NCBI GenBank assembly: GCA_947053345.1
Contig: CAMRSM010000021.1
Location: forward strand, 1 to 64,000
Source of the DNA: an uncultured Lachnospiraceae bacterium
GTDB taxonomy: Bacteria; Bacillota; Clostridia; Lachnospirales; Lachnospiraceae
Direction of reading: 5' to 3'
DNA: 64,000 nucleotides
Position 1 is the stretch's first letter. Each line of letters opens with the position of its first letter. Below, one piece after another: positions 39,555 through 48,818 of the stretch. A program made the position numbers and the translations under genes. The notes beneath the pieces are model-generated. The model was not told the origin of the DNA. It did not search any database and worked only from the letters and a program-made list of their open reading frames with translations.

Positions 39555-41831
39555 CTACAATTTTTTCCACTTAAGCCTCAGCGCGTTGCTGACCACACAG
39601 ACCGAACTCAAAGACATCGCGAAGCCCCCAAGCATCGGGCTTAAAAGCAGTCCCGTAAGCGGGTACAGCAGACCCGCCGCCACCGGGATACCGACCGTAT
39701 TGTAGAAAAACGCCCAGAACAGGTTCTGCCGGATATTCCGGATGGTCAGACGGCTTAACCGGATCGCGCGGTGCACATCCATCAGGTCGGATTTCATGAG
39801 CACAACATCCGCCGAATCAATCGCGATATCACTGCCGCTTCCGATCGCACAGCCCACTTCGGCCTGCACGAGCGCCGGGGCATCGTTGATACCGTCCCCC
39901 ACCATCATAACCTTTTTCCCCTCTTTTTGCAATTTCTCAATGATCTTCGCCTTATCCTGCGGCAGCACCTGTGCAACGATCTCATCCACATGCGCCTGAG
40001 CGCCGATATAGCCCGCCGTCCGCTCATTGTCCCCGGTCAGCATATAGACGCGCACACCGTCCTTTTTCAGCGCGTCGACCGCCGCGGCACTTGTCTCCTT
40101 GATCGTATCCGCCACGCCGATAATACCCAGGGTCACCCCGTCCGCCACGACATACATCGGTGTCCGGCCCTTTGCCGCCAGCTCCTGCGCCCCCGCGTGC
40201 CACTGCGCGGCATTGCTGCTGTGTTCCTGCGCAAGCTCCGCCTTTCCGAGGTAGATTTCCCCATATTCCTGCGTGCGCACATACACGCCATAACCGGTCA
40301 GGCTCTTAAACTCCGAAACCTCCGGCACGGCAAGCTTCCCGCGCCCCGCCATTGCAGTGACCGCGCGCGCAAGCGGGTGCTCGCTGCCCGCCTCTGCAGC
40401 CGCCGCAAGCAGCAAAAGCTTATTTTGCTGACCGGAAAGGGGCAAAGAGCCATCCGCCTGCCACAGACCATCATCCGCCCAGACCTCCACCACCTCCGGC
40501 TTTCCCTGCGTGATTGTCCCGGTCTTGTCAAGCACTACCGTATCCACCCGCTGCGCCATCTCAAGTGCCTCCCCGGATTTCACCAAAATGCCATTCTGTG
40601 CCCCTAGCCCGGTTCCTACCATGATCGCCGTCGGTGTCGCAAGCCCCAGTGCACACGGGCAGGCGATCACGAGCACCGACACAAAAATGCGCAGGGCAAA
40701 AGAAAAATCCTTGCCCGCAACCAGCCAGACCACCGCCGCTGCAAAAGCCACCGCCATAACGGCCGGAACAAAAACTCCTGCCACCTTATCCGCAAGTTTT
40801 GAGATCGGCGCTTTCTTCCCCTGCGCGTCCTCCATAAGCTGCACGATCTTGGCAAGCGTCGTGTCCGCCCCCGTGCGCGTCACACGCACGGTAAGCATCC
40901 CGTCATAATTGAGGCTGCCGCCGATCACCTCACTGCCCTCGGATTTCTCGACCGGGAGGCTCTCCCCGGTCAGCATCGACTCGTCCACGCTGCCCTCCCC
41001 CGCTGTCACGATACCGTCGAGGGGTATCCGGCTGCCGGCGCGCAGGAGAATCATATCACCCGGCAAAAGTTCTTCCACGGCAACCTCGCACTCTTTCCCG
41101 TCCGTCAGACGGATCGCCGTATCCGGCGCGAGTGCCATCAGCTTTTTAATCGCCTCCGAAGTCTTTCCCTTGCTGCGCCTCTCCATATATTTCCCCAGCA
41201 TGACCAAAGTCACAACGACCGCCGCCGACTCGTAATAAAGCTGATGTACATGATGCATATCCCCCGGTATCATCACCGTCATCACCAAGCTGTAGAGGAA
41301 TGCTGCCATCGTGCCGATCGCGACCAGAGAGTCCATGTTTGGATTTCCCTTAAACAATGCCGGGAAACCGCGGACATAAAAATTCCGCCCAAAAACCAGA
41401 ATCGGAACGGTAAAAACAAGCTGTGCCAGCGCAAACGCCATCGGGTGCTGCTCCATCGAAAGAAATCCCGGAAGCGGCAGCGGTACCGGCATCATATGCC
41501 CCATCGACAGATAAAGGAGCGGAACCGCGAAAAGAATGGCAAGAACAAGCCTTCGCTTTGCCGAACTTAACTCTTCCGCTTGGGCAGCCTCCTCCTTCCT
41601 GCGCTTCTCCTTGTCATCGACATACACCTGTGCGCCAAACCCGGCTTTCTCGATCTTCCGGATAATCTGCTCCGGTGTCACGCACGTTTCATCGTACTCG
41701 ATCTGCATCCTCCCTGTCGTTAAATTCACGTCGCTCCCCGCAACGCCCTCCATGCGTCTTGTCACGCGCTCCACAGCACTGCTGCAAGCCGCGCAGCTCA
41801 TACCGCTGATCTTATATACTTCCCGCTTCAT
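39555..41831 (-). CDS. copA: Copper-exporting P1B-type ATPase
   Basis: 758 residues. One N-terminal HMA domain (MSCAACSS, Cys13/Cys16), then eight membrane helices with the transport motif CPC (391-393). Also present: the actuator TGES, the phosphorylation motif DKTGT (Asp435), the ATP-binding SEHPLARA and the hinge GDGINDAPAL. A Met-rich loop (MGHMMPVPLPLPG) near residue 110 may help copper exit. It pumps Cu(I) out of the cytoplasm. First gene of the operon copA-csoR-copZ. Confidence 0.97.
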   Translation of the reverse strand: MKREVYKISGMSCAACSSAVERVTRRMEGVAGSDVNLTTGRMQIEYDETCVTPEQIIRKIEKAGFGAQVYVDDKEKRRKEEAAQAEELSSAKRRLVLAILFAVPLLYLSMGHMMPVPLPLPGFLSMEQHPMAFALAQLVFTVPILVFGRNFYVRGFPALFKGNPNMDSLVAIGTMAAFLYSLVMTVMIPGDMHHVHQLYYESAAVVVTLVMLGKYMERRSKGKTSEAIKKLMALAPDTAIRLTDGKECEVAVEELLPGDMILLRAGSRIPLDGIVTAGEGSVDESMLTGESLPVEKSEGSEVIGGSLNYDGMLTVRVTRTGADTTLAKIVQLMEDAQGKKAPISKLADKVAGVFVPAVMAVAFAAAVVWLVAGKDFSFALRIFVSVLVIACPCALGLATPTAIMVGTGLGAQNGILVKSGEALEMAQRVDTVVLDKTGTITQGKPEVVEVWADDGLWQADGSLPLSGQQNKLLLLAAAAEAGSEHPLARAVTAMAGRGKLAVPEVSEFKSLTGYGVYVRTQEYGEIYLGKAELAQEHSSNAAQWHAGAQELAAKGRTPMYVVADGVTLGIIGVADTIKETSAAAVDALKKDGVRVYMLTGDNERTAGYIGAQAHVDEIVAQVLPQDKAKIIEKLQKEGKKVMMVGDGINDAPALVQAEVGCAIGSGSDIAIDSADVVLMKSDLMDVHRAIRLSRLTIRNIRQNLFWAFFYNTVGIPVAAGLLYPLTGLLLSPMLGGFAMSLSSVCVVSNALRLKWKKL

Positions 41832-41879
41832 CGTGCCCTCCCGCTGTCAGACATCTCCGCAAAATATCATCCCTGCGCC

Positions 41880-41900
41880 ATATACCCCCTACGGGTATAT
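41880..41900. promoter_or_regulatory. CsoR-type operator
   Basis: The pseudo-palindrome ATATACCC-CCTAC-GGGTATAT has perfect 8-bp arms and matches the TACCC-n-GGGTA form of Firmicute CsoR sites. It lies about 10 nt downstream of the -10 box, covering the transcription start, as expected for a repressor. Confidence 0.85.
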
Positions 41901-41909
41901 TCATATCCG

Positions 41910-41938
41910 ATTATATCTGCTGTTTTGCAATTTGTCAA
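41910..41938 (-). promoter_or_regulatory. Consensus sigma-A promoter of the copper operon
   Basis: Minus strand: perfect TTGACA, a 17-nt spacer and perfect TATAAT. Such a strong promoter needs the overlapping CsoR operator to stay silent without copper. Confidence 0.9.
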
Positions 41939-41962
41939 CAGTTTTCCCAAAAGCCGGCACAA

Positions 41963-42823
41963 TTATCCTTTTACATTCTTTTCCTCCGGCAAGATCTCCC
42001 GGATCCAACGGATGCACTGTTCCATCCACCCGGAACAATATTCCGCCGCAACCGTGATCTCCGCCGGGCGGTTTACCGTGCTGTCACAGAGGGAAAGCCC
42101 ATGATGTCCGTGCGGGTAGACATGGAGTTCCACCGGAATCCCCTTCCCGCAAAGCGCCGCGGCAAGCATCAGGGAATTTTGCACCGGGACGCACCCGTCC
42201 TCCGCCGTGTGCCACAAAAAAGTGGGCGGGGCAAACTCCGTTACCTGCTTTTCCAGCGATACTTTTTCCGTCAGCACAGGATCCGGGTCTTCGCCGAGAA
42301 GGCATAAAAAACTTCCCCTGTGTGCGTATTCCCCCGATGTGATCACCGGGTAACACAGGATCATCCCGTCCGGCCGGTCTTCCCCTTCCCGTATCCCCAG
42401 CGCTTCACGCGCGAAATCCTCATGCCACAAAAGTCCTGCCGAACATGCAGCATGCCCTCCCGCCGAAAAACCCATCACCGCAATCCTTTCCGGATGGATA
42501 TGCAGCAGCTTACTGTTGCGGCGCACATAGGTAACCGCCGCCAGAACCTGTAAAAGCTGCGCCGGGTAATGCGCCCCCGCACAGGCATATTCCACCACTG
42601 CGGCGGCAATCCCATTTCCGAGCAGCCGCAGTGCCACCGGCTCACCCTCGCGCTTTGAAATGTAGGAATACCCACCGCCCGGACAGATCACCACACAGGA
42701 ATAGGCCGCTTCCGCATCGACCTCCTCCGAAGGCTGTGGTATGTAAAGGGTGACGCAAGTCTTTTTTCCCGTCTGCGGCAGATTCGGGAAATAATCTTCC
42801 AGATATATCTTTTTATAGTTCAT
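41963..42823 (-). CDS. Alpha/beta hydrolase, acetyl-esterase-like
   Basis: 286 residues from the ATG at 42823, five bases after AAAGGAGG. The oxyanion-hole segment CPGGGYSYIS, the nucleophile elbow GFSAGGHAA, and late Asp (HTAEDGCVP) and His (YPHGHHGL) complete a catalytic triad. This is the pattern of BD-FAE/acetylxylan-esterase-like lipases that deacetylate sugars or xylan. No signal peptide is seen, so it acts in the cytoplasm. It is a single gene. Confidence 0.82.
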   Translation of the reverse strand: MNYKKIYLEDYFPNLPQTGKKTCVTLYIPQPSEEVDAEAAYSCVVICPGGGYSYISKREGEPVALRLLGNGIAAAVVEYACAGAHYPAQLLQVLAAVTYVRRNSKLLHIHPERIAVMGFSAGGHAACSAGLLWHEDFAREALGIREGEDRPDGMILCYPVITSGEYAHRGSFLCLLGEDPDPVLTEKVSLEKQVTEFAPPTFLWHTAEDGCVPVQNSLMLAAALCGKGIPVELHVYPHGHHGLSLCDSTVNRPAEITVAAEYCSGWMEQCIRWIREILPEEKNVKG

Positions 42824-43240
42824 CATATCCTCCTTTATTATATACCGCACATATCCGCGCAGTGCCCATCCAAAAGCAGTTTTTGCAGCTGCTTTGATTG
42901 ATCACATTCCCGCAAATCCTTTGTCCGCCTTCCCATTGTCTCATTTGAAGTATCCGTCCGAATCCCTCCTTTCCCGATTGCATACAAAAAGCCTCCACAC
43001 GGCCCGCCAAGGAAATATCCTGTCAATATTATATCATGGTTCTGGCATAAACCCAACATCAATATTTATGACATACAAATACTGTAAAAATGCAAAACCG
43101 CAAAAAATGTCAACACCTTATCCCCGAAACATGCTATAATCTAACCAAGATTGTCCATGCAGCCAACTGCAGGCTTGCGGCGGCTGTGACCAAATCCAAA
43201 AATCATGTAAGCGCCATTATTCAGAAAGGGAAAGTATCTC
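42824..43240. other. Divergent intergenic region with an extended -10 promoter
   Basis: About 420 bp between diverging genes. On the plus strand TG-C-TATAAT (43132-43140) is a good extended -10 element, giving a leader of about 95 nt for the gene at 43241. Otherwise no gene or strong hairpin is seen. Confidence 0.5.
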
Positions 43241-44299
43241 ATGAAACAGAAAATGACCGATTTTCTATTGGCCAACGCAGGCCCTTCGATCCGTCTGCGC
43301 GTCAAAAAAGAAATCCTAAACAATATCTCTGCGCAGGAAGAACGCGAACTCCAAAATGAGATCCTAAACGAAAAAACCATGAAACTGATCGCCGCAAAGC
43401 AGCTGCCAAACGGCTGGATCGGGCTCGGCTTCCACGGCAGCAACAAAAACGCCGGACAGTATGACAACCAGGAGGTTGCCACAAAATACATGGGGGAGAA
43501 AGGTCTTTTTGGCACGGAACTTTTGAACCGGGCGATGGATGCCTTCGTGACCACTGAGCTGACCGACCCATGTTACGGAACAAGAGGGCATTACTACAGC
43601 GAATTTGAAATTCCTGCCTGCGGCCAGAACACGATCCGCTGCGCCTGCATCGCGAGGGCACATTATGACGACCTCATCGACATCACCCCACAGATCAATG
43701 TTGCGCTCGAATCCTTCCGGCGCGTGACAGAAGTCGATTCCATCCATGACGTGTCGCGCCCAACCAAAAAATGCAGGCTTTTTAACAGCGGCGAGCGCTG
43801 GCCGTGCCGCTACCACCTCGAAACACTGGCATTTACAACCAAAAAATGGCGGGATGAAAAAAACACCGCCATGCTCACAGAAGCTTTCCGCCAACTGCTG
43901 CGCGCCGATCGGCCGGAGATCATCAACACACCGGTGGCGTGCTGGGTCGGCCATGCCCTGGGTCCGCTGTGGTATCTGAACGAGGGCTACTCTATTGCAG
44001 GGGACGGCCAGAACCATCTGTGGCCGGACGGCATCCGCAGGGTGAATTTCGAAAAGACCGAATGGCTCGTGCGCTGCGGTCTCTACACCCACCTTGCGGA
44101 ATTAAAGGAGGAGGTGGATTACATCCTCTCACAGGTCGACCGGGACGGGATCTGCCGCGCGCAGACCTATGAGGGAGAATTTCGCGGCTGGTCGCCTTAT
44201 TTCGGATTGCAGCTGGAAACCGACTGGCGGGCAAAGGTACGCAAAAGCTGTGATTTTACGTTCCGCGCGCTGCTGATCGCGCACTACGCGGGACTGTAA
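43241..44299 (+). CDS. Hypothetical protein with an alpha/alpha-toroid-like pattern
   Basis: 352 residues, no signal peptide or membrane helix. The product has repeated helical units with aromatic and Gly-rich turns (LPNGWIGLGFHGSNKN, LNRAMDAFVTTELTDPCYGT, CGLYTHLAELKEEVDYIL), reminiscent of prenyltransferase/squalene-cyclase or lyase toroid folds. It is Cys-rich (CARAHYDD-type and GQNTIRCACIARA). I do not recognise a catalytic motif. GAAAGGGA precedes the ATG. It lies alone on the plus strand. An enzyme of carbohydrate metabolism is one guess only. Confidence 0.6.
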   Translation: MKQKMTDFLLANAGPSIRLRVKKEILNNISAQEERELQNEILNEKTMKLIAAKQLPNGWIGLGFHGSNKNAGQYDNQEVATKYMGEKGLFGTELLNRAMDAFVTTELTDPCYGTRGHYYSEFEIPACGQNTIRCACIARAHYDDLIDITPQINVALESFRRVTEVDSIHDVSRPTKKCRLFNSGERWPCRYHLETLAFTTKKWRDEKNTAMLTEAFRQLLRADRPEIINTPVACWVGHALGPLWYLNEGYSIAGDGQNHLWPDGIRRVNFEKTEWLVRCGLYTHLAELKEEVDYILSQVDRDGICRAQTYEGEFRGWSPYFGLQLETDWRAKVRKSCDFTFRALLIAHYAGL

Positions 44300-44344
44300 A
44301 ATAATGAAGCTGTTACGAATTTCCTTCTTCTTTCCGCCCCACAC

Positions 44345-44740
44345 CTAACGCTGTCGTTTTTCCCGCACCCGCCAGATAACATAATCCCCCGCCAGCAAAA
44401 CCAGCACGACAGGCTCAACAAAAACCAAGAGGAGCGTTCCTGTCAGCCCCGCAAACCACCCCTCCCCAGCCCGAATATCCCAAACCGCAAATGCCGCTGC
44501 AAACAAACCGATAGCGGCATCTACTATGGCAAAAACCCGGTACGCACAAATGCTCCTCCCCCGTCTTTTTGCCGCCCGCGCAGCCATCCGGATAAAAAGG
44601 GAACCGAAAAATATAATAGTAAACGCGGAGCACAACACCAGAAATACCAATTCAAAACCGGAAGGATTTACGACAAGGCTAACAAACCAACTAACCGCCG
44701 CGATACAAAAAAGCAAAATGGTGTATTTTGCATCCTTCAT
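44345..44740 (-). CDS. Small membrane protein, four predicted helices
   Basis: 131 residues: hydrophobic stretches near 8-23, 28-50, 68-88 and 95-122 with positive loops (ARAAKRRGRS), ending in a basic tail. GAAAGGAAAA precedes the ATG. It starts 20 nt after the DUF4332-like gene and is probably cotranscribed with it. No function is recognised. Confidence 0.6.
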   Translation of the reverse strand: MKDAKYTILLFCIAAVSWFVSLVVNPSGFELVFLVLCSAFTIIFFGSLFIRMAARAAKRRGRSICAYRVFAIVDAAIGLFAAAFAVWDIRAGEGWFAGLTGTLLLVFVEPVVLVLLAGDYVIWRVREKRQR

Positions 44741-44760
44741 TCTTTTTTCCTTTCTCGTGC

Positions 44761-45444
44761 TTACTTCCCGAATGAAAGATGGGGCAGCACTTTCGCGGCA
44801 GCAATCTGCGTCTCCAGTTCCTTCGCAAACGGCACACTCTTTTCAATATGGTTATCCGCAATATACTCCGCACACCGTGCCCGCATCGCTTCCTGGCTCT
44901 GTGCGGAGATTTCCTGAAGGCTGCAATACCCGCAGTCAAAATACAGGCTTGCCCGAAGTTCCTTCACGCCGGGAAGCCGCATCAGGTCACATATACAAAA
45001 AAGCCGGACAGCCTCTTCTTCGTCCACTCCATATTTGTGCGAGATTTCCCCCGCCGGATGCCGCATACATAACAATAAATAGTCCTTTGACATTTTGATG
45101 CCGTCCGAAAACAGTTTCCCCATAAATTCCGCGCTGACACTCCGTATTTCTGAGAGCTTCCGGTTGGTAAAATCATGCAGGTGCAAAAACTGTTCCAACA
45201 ACGCCAGTCCCTCTTCCTCCAAATCCAGTCTTTCCTCAAGCTGCCGGCGGATCTTCCCGCAATCTGTCCCGGCAGGATCCATCATATCAAAAAAAGTATA
45301 TTTATCCTCGATCCCCAACTTCAAAAGCCCCTCGATCAATTTCCCGCGGACGGGAATCAGCGGATAAAAACGCTTCAAGGTTGTGTTTTCATTTAACAAA
45401 CAGGATAACTGGCTGGTTTTAATGTTGTCAAATTCTTTCATCAT
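44761..45444 (-). CDS. DUF4332-like protein with helix-hairpin-helix
   Basis: 227 residues, soluble, helical. The segment LMRLPGVKELRASLYFDCGY followed by SLQEISAQSQEAM is a helix-hairpin-helix-like unit of the DUF4332 kind. The upstream part is unassigned. It may bind DNA or protein non-specifically; the role is unknown. The first of two ATGs is taken (45444), after GGAGG. Confidence 0.6.
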   Translation of the reverse strand: MMKEFDNIKTSQLSCLLNENTTLKRFYPLIPVRGKLIEGLLKLGIEDKYTFFDMMDPAGTDCGKIRRQLEERLDLEEEGLALLEQFLHLHDFTNRKLSEIRSVSAEFMGKLFSDGIKMSKDYLLLCMRHPAGEISHKYGVDEEEAVRLFCICDLMRLPGVKELRASLYFDCGYCSLQEISAQSQEAMRARCAEYIADNHIEKSVPFAKELETQIAAAKVLPHLSFGK

Positions 45445-45974
45445 ACGCTATATTACCTCCATCTTATATTTTTCCGATACCGCGCCGCGCGGATCCCGCT
45501 GCGTATCCGGGCTTTTATATTACAAAGAAAAACCGGGTAAATATTTTCAAATTTCATTTACCCCGTTTTACTTACCGGGGTCTTTGAATTTTAACATTTG
45601 TATGCAAATGACCATCGTTCGAAAGTCAATCCCATCGGCGCAGCATACCATATGCTCTCATAACAAAAACAGCACAAAAAAAACGAAAAACAGAGAACCC
45701 CGCAAAGAAGCCCCATGTCAGCGCACAGGTACAGACCATAAACACAAGCAGCAATTTCAATTATAGATATTTTCTTTGTCGAACCGGCACATTCTCAAAA
45801 AATCATTCCAATTCCGGATCCGTCAAGTTAAGCTTGTAGTTTTTTGAATTTATTTGATTATACCACTGCCACGCTCCTCTTACAATCGGAATTTAAGTCA
45901 CAGCAGGGAATATCCCAAGGCACGTGGGCATTGAGCGTTTCAGTCAGGGCACAGATTTCCAGATGCCTTTTGCA
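45445..45974. other. Long AT-rich intergenic region with small dyads
   Basis: About 530 bp without an accepted gene. Small inverted repeats occur: GGGTAAAT/ATTTACCC near 45535-45563 and CATTTG/CAAATG near 45596-45611. A plus-strand frame at 45383-45766 has no ribosome site and an odd composition. Base composition becomes AT-rich here, marking the edge of an accessory stretch. Confidence 0.4.
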
Positions 45975-46004
45975 TTGACGAAATTGACATGATCATGATA
46001 TTCT
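45975..46004 (+). promoter_or_regulatory. Probable promoter of the MBL hydrolase gene
   Basis: TTGACG (45975-45980), an 18-nt spacer and TATTCT (45999-46004). Confidence 0.5.
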
Positions 46005-46044
46005 TTTCATGGGACAAATTTTAAGTTCAGGAGTTGTGAATAAG

Positions 46045-46809
46045 ATGAAAGAATGGTTTACCGTAGAAAAAATTGATAACGATACATATGCAATCAGTGA
46101 ATATGGGCATTGGGAGGAAACCCATTGCTATTTACTGTGTGGTGCCAAAAATGCAGTTCTAATTGATACCGGTTTAGGGATCGCAAATATTAAAAAGATT
46201 ACCGACCGCTTGACAACACTTCCGATCATGGTTATAACAACGCATATCCATTGGGATCATATTGGGGGACATAAATTCTTTGATAATATAGCGGTTCATG
46301 AAGCAGAGAAGGATTGGCTGTCAGTGAAATTTCCGATACCGTTGCAGGCAGTAAAGAACAATCTTATGTGCAGGCCTTGTGATCTTCCTCCATATTTTGA
46401 TGTGGATCATTACCGTATTTTTCAAGGGATACCGCAAAAAATTGTTAAGAATGGGGATTGCCTAAATTTTGGCGGCAGGACGCTGACGGTCATTCATACC
46501 CCCGGACATTCTCCGGGGCATTGCTGCTTTTATGAACCGGAAAGAAAATATCTATTTTCGGGCGATCTGATCTATGCCGGTTGTCTTGATGCTTTTTATC
46601 CTACTACTGACCCGCTGCTGTTTTGGCAATCTATACAAAAGGTGAAATCGTTAGAAATAACGCGGATTTTCCCTGCACATCACCAGCTCGACATTCCGGT
46701 TGGCATTATCGGGAGAATTGAAAATGCTTTTCGCGAATTAGCAGATAAAGGCATGTTAAAGCAGGGCACCGGCATATTCGAATTTGAAGATTTTCAAATT
46801 CACATTTAG
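46045..46809 (+). CDS. MBL-fold metallo-hydrolase
   Basis: 254 residues from the ATG at 46045, ten bases after AGGAG; an in-frame ATG at 46009 would add 12 residues upstream. The zinc ligand motif TTHIHWDHIGGH, the later His in TPGHSPGHC and Asp in FSGDLIY, and a C-terminal His (PAHHQ) define the metallo-beta-lactamase fold. Relatives are glyoxalase-II-like or lactonase-like hydrolases; the substrate is unknown. The gene is clearly AT-richer than the average of the window, suggesting recent acquisition. Confidence 0.85.
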   Translation: MKEWFTVEKIDNDTYAISEYGHWEETHCYLLCGAKNAVLIDTGLGIANIKKITDRLTTLPIMVITTHIHWDHIGGHKFFDNIAVHEAEKDWLSVKFPIPLQAVKNNLMCRPCDLPPYFDVDHYRIFQGIPQKIVKNGDCLNFGGRTLTVIHTPGHSPGHCCFYEPERKYLFSGDLIYAGCLDAFYPTTDPLLFWQSIQKVKSLEITRIFPAHHQLDIPVGIIGRIENAFRELADKGMLKQGTGIFEFEDFQIHI

Positions 46810-46921
46810 TATGCTTCTTCTTGCCTTATCCCCATCCCCGGTGTATAATATAGCAACGAGAGAAAACAGCCCTACCCATACGTTTTTTGCCATTTTCAAC
46901 CCGGCATAAAAGGAGCGACGC

Positions 46922-47137
46922 ATGTTCAAACGAAAAAGAATAACCGAACCGTACGACAAAGAAACCCAAAGTCCGACGATCCGTGCCAGCATCTGCAGCG
47001 GGGAGCAGGTGGCGGGTTTCAGGGATCTTGGCACCGGAAAATTTACCGAGGTCATGGTGATCCGGAACCAAAAGGACATGGCAGAATTTTTGGACCGGTA
47101 CGATATTCAGGAAAATGATATTAAAAAAGAATGGTAA
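46922..47137 (+). CDS. Small conserved hypothetical protein
   Basis: 71 residues. AAAGGAG precedes the ATG by seven bases. The sequence (SGEQVAGFRDLGTGKFTEVM, IRNQKDMAEFLDRYDI) has the look of a short folded domain of the kind common in Lachnospiraceae genomes. The next gene begins 25 nt later, so the two are probably cotranscribed. Function unknown. Confidence 0.6.
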   Translation: MFKRKRITEPYDKETQSPTIRASICSGEQVAGFRDLGTGKFTEVMVIRNQKDMAEFLDRYDIQENDIKKEW

Positions 47138-47162
47138 AATAAAGCTTTAAGGAGAACCACAT

Positions 47163-47777
47163 ATGCTTGATGAGACAGGTTTTAACTTATGGGCGGACAA
47201 CTATGACAAAACCGTCGCATTCTGTGAGGAGGAGGACGAATACCCGTTTGCCGGTTATAAAACAGTGCTGAACACGATCTACCGCCGCATCCGCTTGGGG
47301 CACGGAAAAACCGTTTTGGATATCGGCTTCGGCACGGGAATCCTATCCAAAAAATTATATGATGACGGGATCCGCATCTATGGCATCGACTTTTCGGAGG
47401 AAATGATTCGGCTTGCCCAAGAAAAAATGCCGGATGCCACGTTGCTCCGTCATGATTTTTCCGGCGGTCTTCCGGCAGTGTTCCAAGACAAAAGATTTGA
47501 TTACATTGTCTCAACGTATGCCATCCATCACCTGACGGACGAAGAAAAAATCGTATTTTTAAAAGACCTGCAAAACCATCTTACCGAAGACGGCGAAATC
47601 CTGATTGGTGATGTCGCTTTCGGTACAATGGAGGAACAGGATTCATGCATGCAAAGAAGCGGGGAAGAATGGGATGACGAGGAGTTTTACATTGTGGCGG
47701 AAGAGCTCGCAAAGCATTTTACCGGCCTTAAATTCCAAAAAATCAGCCATTGCTCCGGGGTCTGCATCATAAAATGA
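47163..47777 (+). CDS. Class I SAM-dependent methyltransferase
   Basis: 204 residues. SAM-binding motif I is VLDIGFGTGILSKKL; motif II YGIDFSEEMIRLA and motif IV (FDYIVSTYAIHHLTDEEK) follow. The AAGGAG ribosome site is good. The substrate is unknown; the family is wide. The 71-residue protein is encoded just upstream. Confidence 0.88.
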   Translation: MLDETGFNLWADNYDKTVAFCEEEDEYPFAGYKTVLNTIYRRIRLGHGKTVLDIGFGTGILSKKLYDDGIRIYGIDFSEEMIRLAQEKMPDATLLRHDFSGGLPAVFQDKRFDYIVSTYAIHHLTDEEKIVFLKDLQNHLTEDGEILIGDVAFGTMEEQDSCMQRSGEEWDDEEFYIVAEELAKHFTGLKFQKISHCSGVCIIK

Positions 47778-47954
47778 CACTGCCGGTGTGCGGATAATGC
47801 AAACAAAAATAACCTCTTCAAAAGCTGCCATGCACCGGTTCGCCGTCCACAAGAGGGAGGACATCAATATAGACTGTTGGTTGTCTATAGGAAGTAAACG
47901 ATATCAATGATGAAACGAAATCCTATTTTCTTATCTGTATAGGAGGAGAAAAGA

Positions 47955-48737
47955 ATGATAGATGGACATATTCATATTGAACGCGGAGCCTACACGCTTG
48001 ATTGGATAAACCAGTTTGTAAGTAAAGCAGTTGAAATGGAGATTGATGAAATACGTCTGCTTGAGCATTGTTATAGATTTGAAGAGTTTGTCCCAATGTA
48101 TGATTCGGTGTGTGCGTATAGTGAATATGTAGATGCATGGTTTCATAGAAATGCAGGTGTGCATAAACTCACAGACTATTTGGAACTGATCAAACGGGTT
48201 AGAAACGAGCAATTTCCGGTAGAAATCAAGTTTGGTCTTGAAATATGCTATTTCAAAGAGTTTGAAAGCTTTACTTCGGAACTTACAAAGGGTAAAGGGT
48301 TTGATTTTTTATTGGGAAGCATTCATTTTGTTGATGGTTTTGCTTTTGATCATAAAGCCGAACACTGGGCGGGAATTGATGTTGATAAAATATACCGCAG
48401 ATATTTTGAGGATTCAATATCGTTAGCAAAGAGCAGGATATTTGATGGTATCGGTCACCCGGATGCAATAAAATTATTCGGTCATAAACCATCGCACTCA
48501 CTATCAGACTATTATGAAAGTTTAGCTAAGGAACTCTCAAAAAGTAATATGTATGCAGACCAAAATAGCGGCGTTGCCAGGAGATGTCCTGAAACGGCTT
48601 TACTCGGTATGGATGAAGAATTACTTAGAATATTAAAAAAGAATCATGTGAGGATCATTACTTCATCGGATGCACATTGCCCCGAGGATGTTGGATATAA
48701 AATCAAAGAACTTAATCGCCTAATCATGACTTCCTAG
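47955..48737 (+). CDS. PHP-domain histidinol-phosphatase-like phosphoesterase
   Basis: 260 residues. Metal-binding residues of the PHP family appear in order: DGHIHIE, the Glu of GLEICYF, the His of LGSIHFV, the His of GIGHPD, and SSDAH. This matches HisK-type histidinol phosphatases, yet no histidine-biosynthesis gene is nearby. The gene is much AT-richer than its surroundings (runs of AT-ending codons), indicating transfer. AGGAGGAG precedes the ATG. The true substrate is uncertain. Confidence 0.82.
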   Translation: MIDGHIHIERGAYTLDWINQFVSKAVEMEIDEIRLLEHCYRFEEFVPMYDSVCAYSEYVDAWFHRNAGVHKLTDYLELIKRVRNEQFPVEIKFGLEICYFKEFESFTSELTKGKGFDFLLGSIHFVDGFAFDHKAEHWAGIDVDKIYRRYFEDSISLAKSRIFDGIGHPDAIKLFGHKPSHSLSDYYESLAKELSKSNMYADQNSGVARRCPETALLGMDEELLRILKKNHVRIITSSDAHCPEDVGYKIKELNRLIMTS

Positions 48738-48818
48738 AAATAAATTATGACAGGCACCATCAAAGGATTATTCAGAGGAGTTATAATGGCGGCAAAACCA
48801 CAAAAAGGAGAAATTTAT

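Noticed and set aside
45383-45766. 127-codon plus-strand frame
   Set aside because: No ribosome site; it starts antisense inside the DUF4332-like gene and reads through AT-rich spacer.
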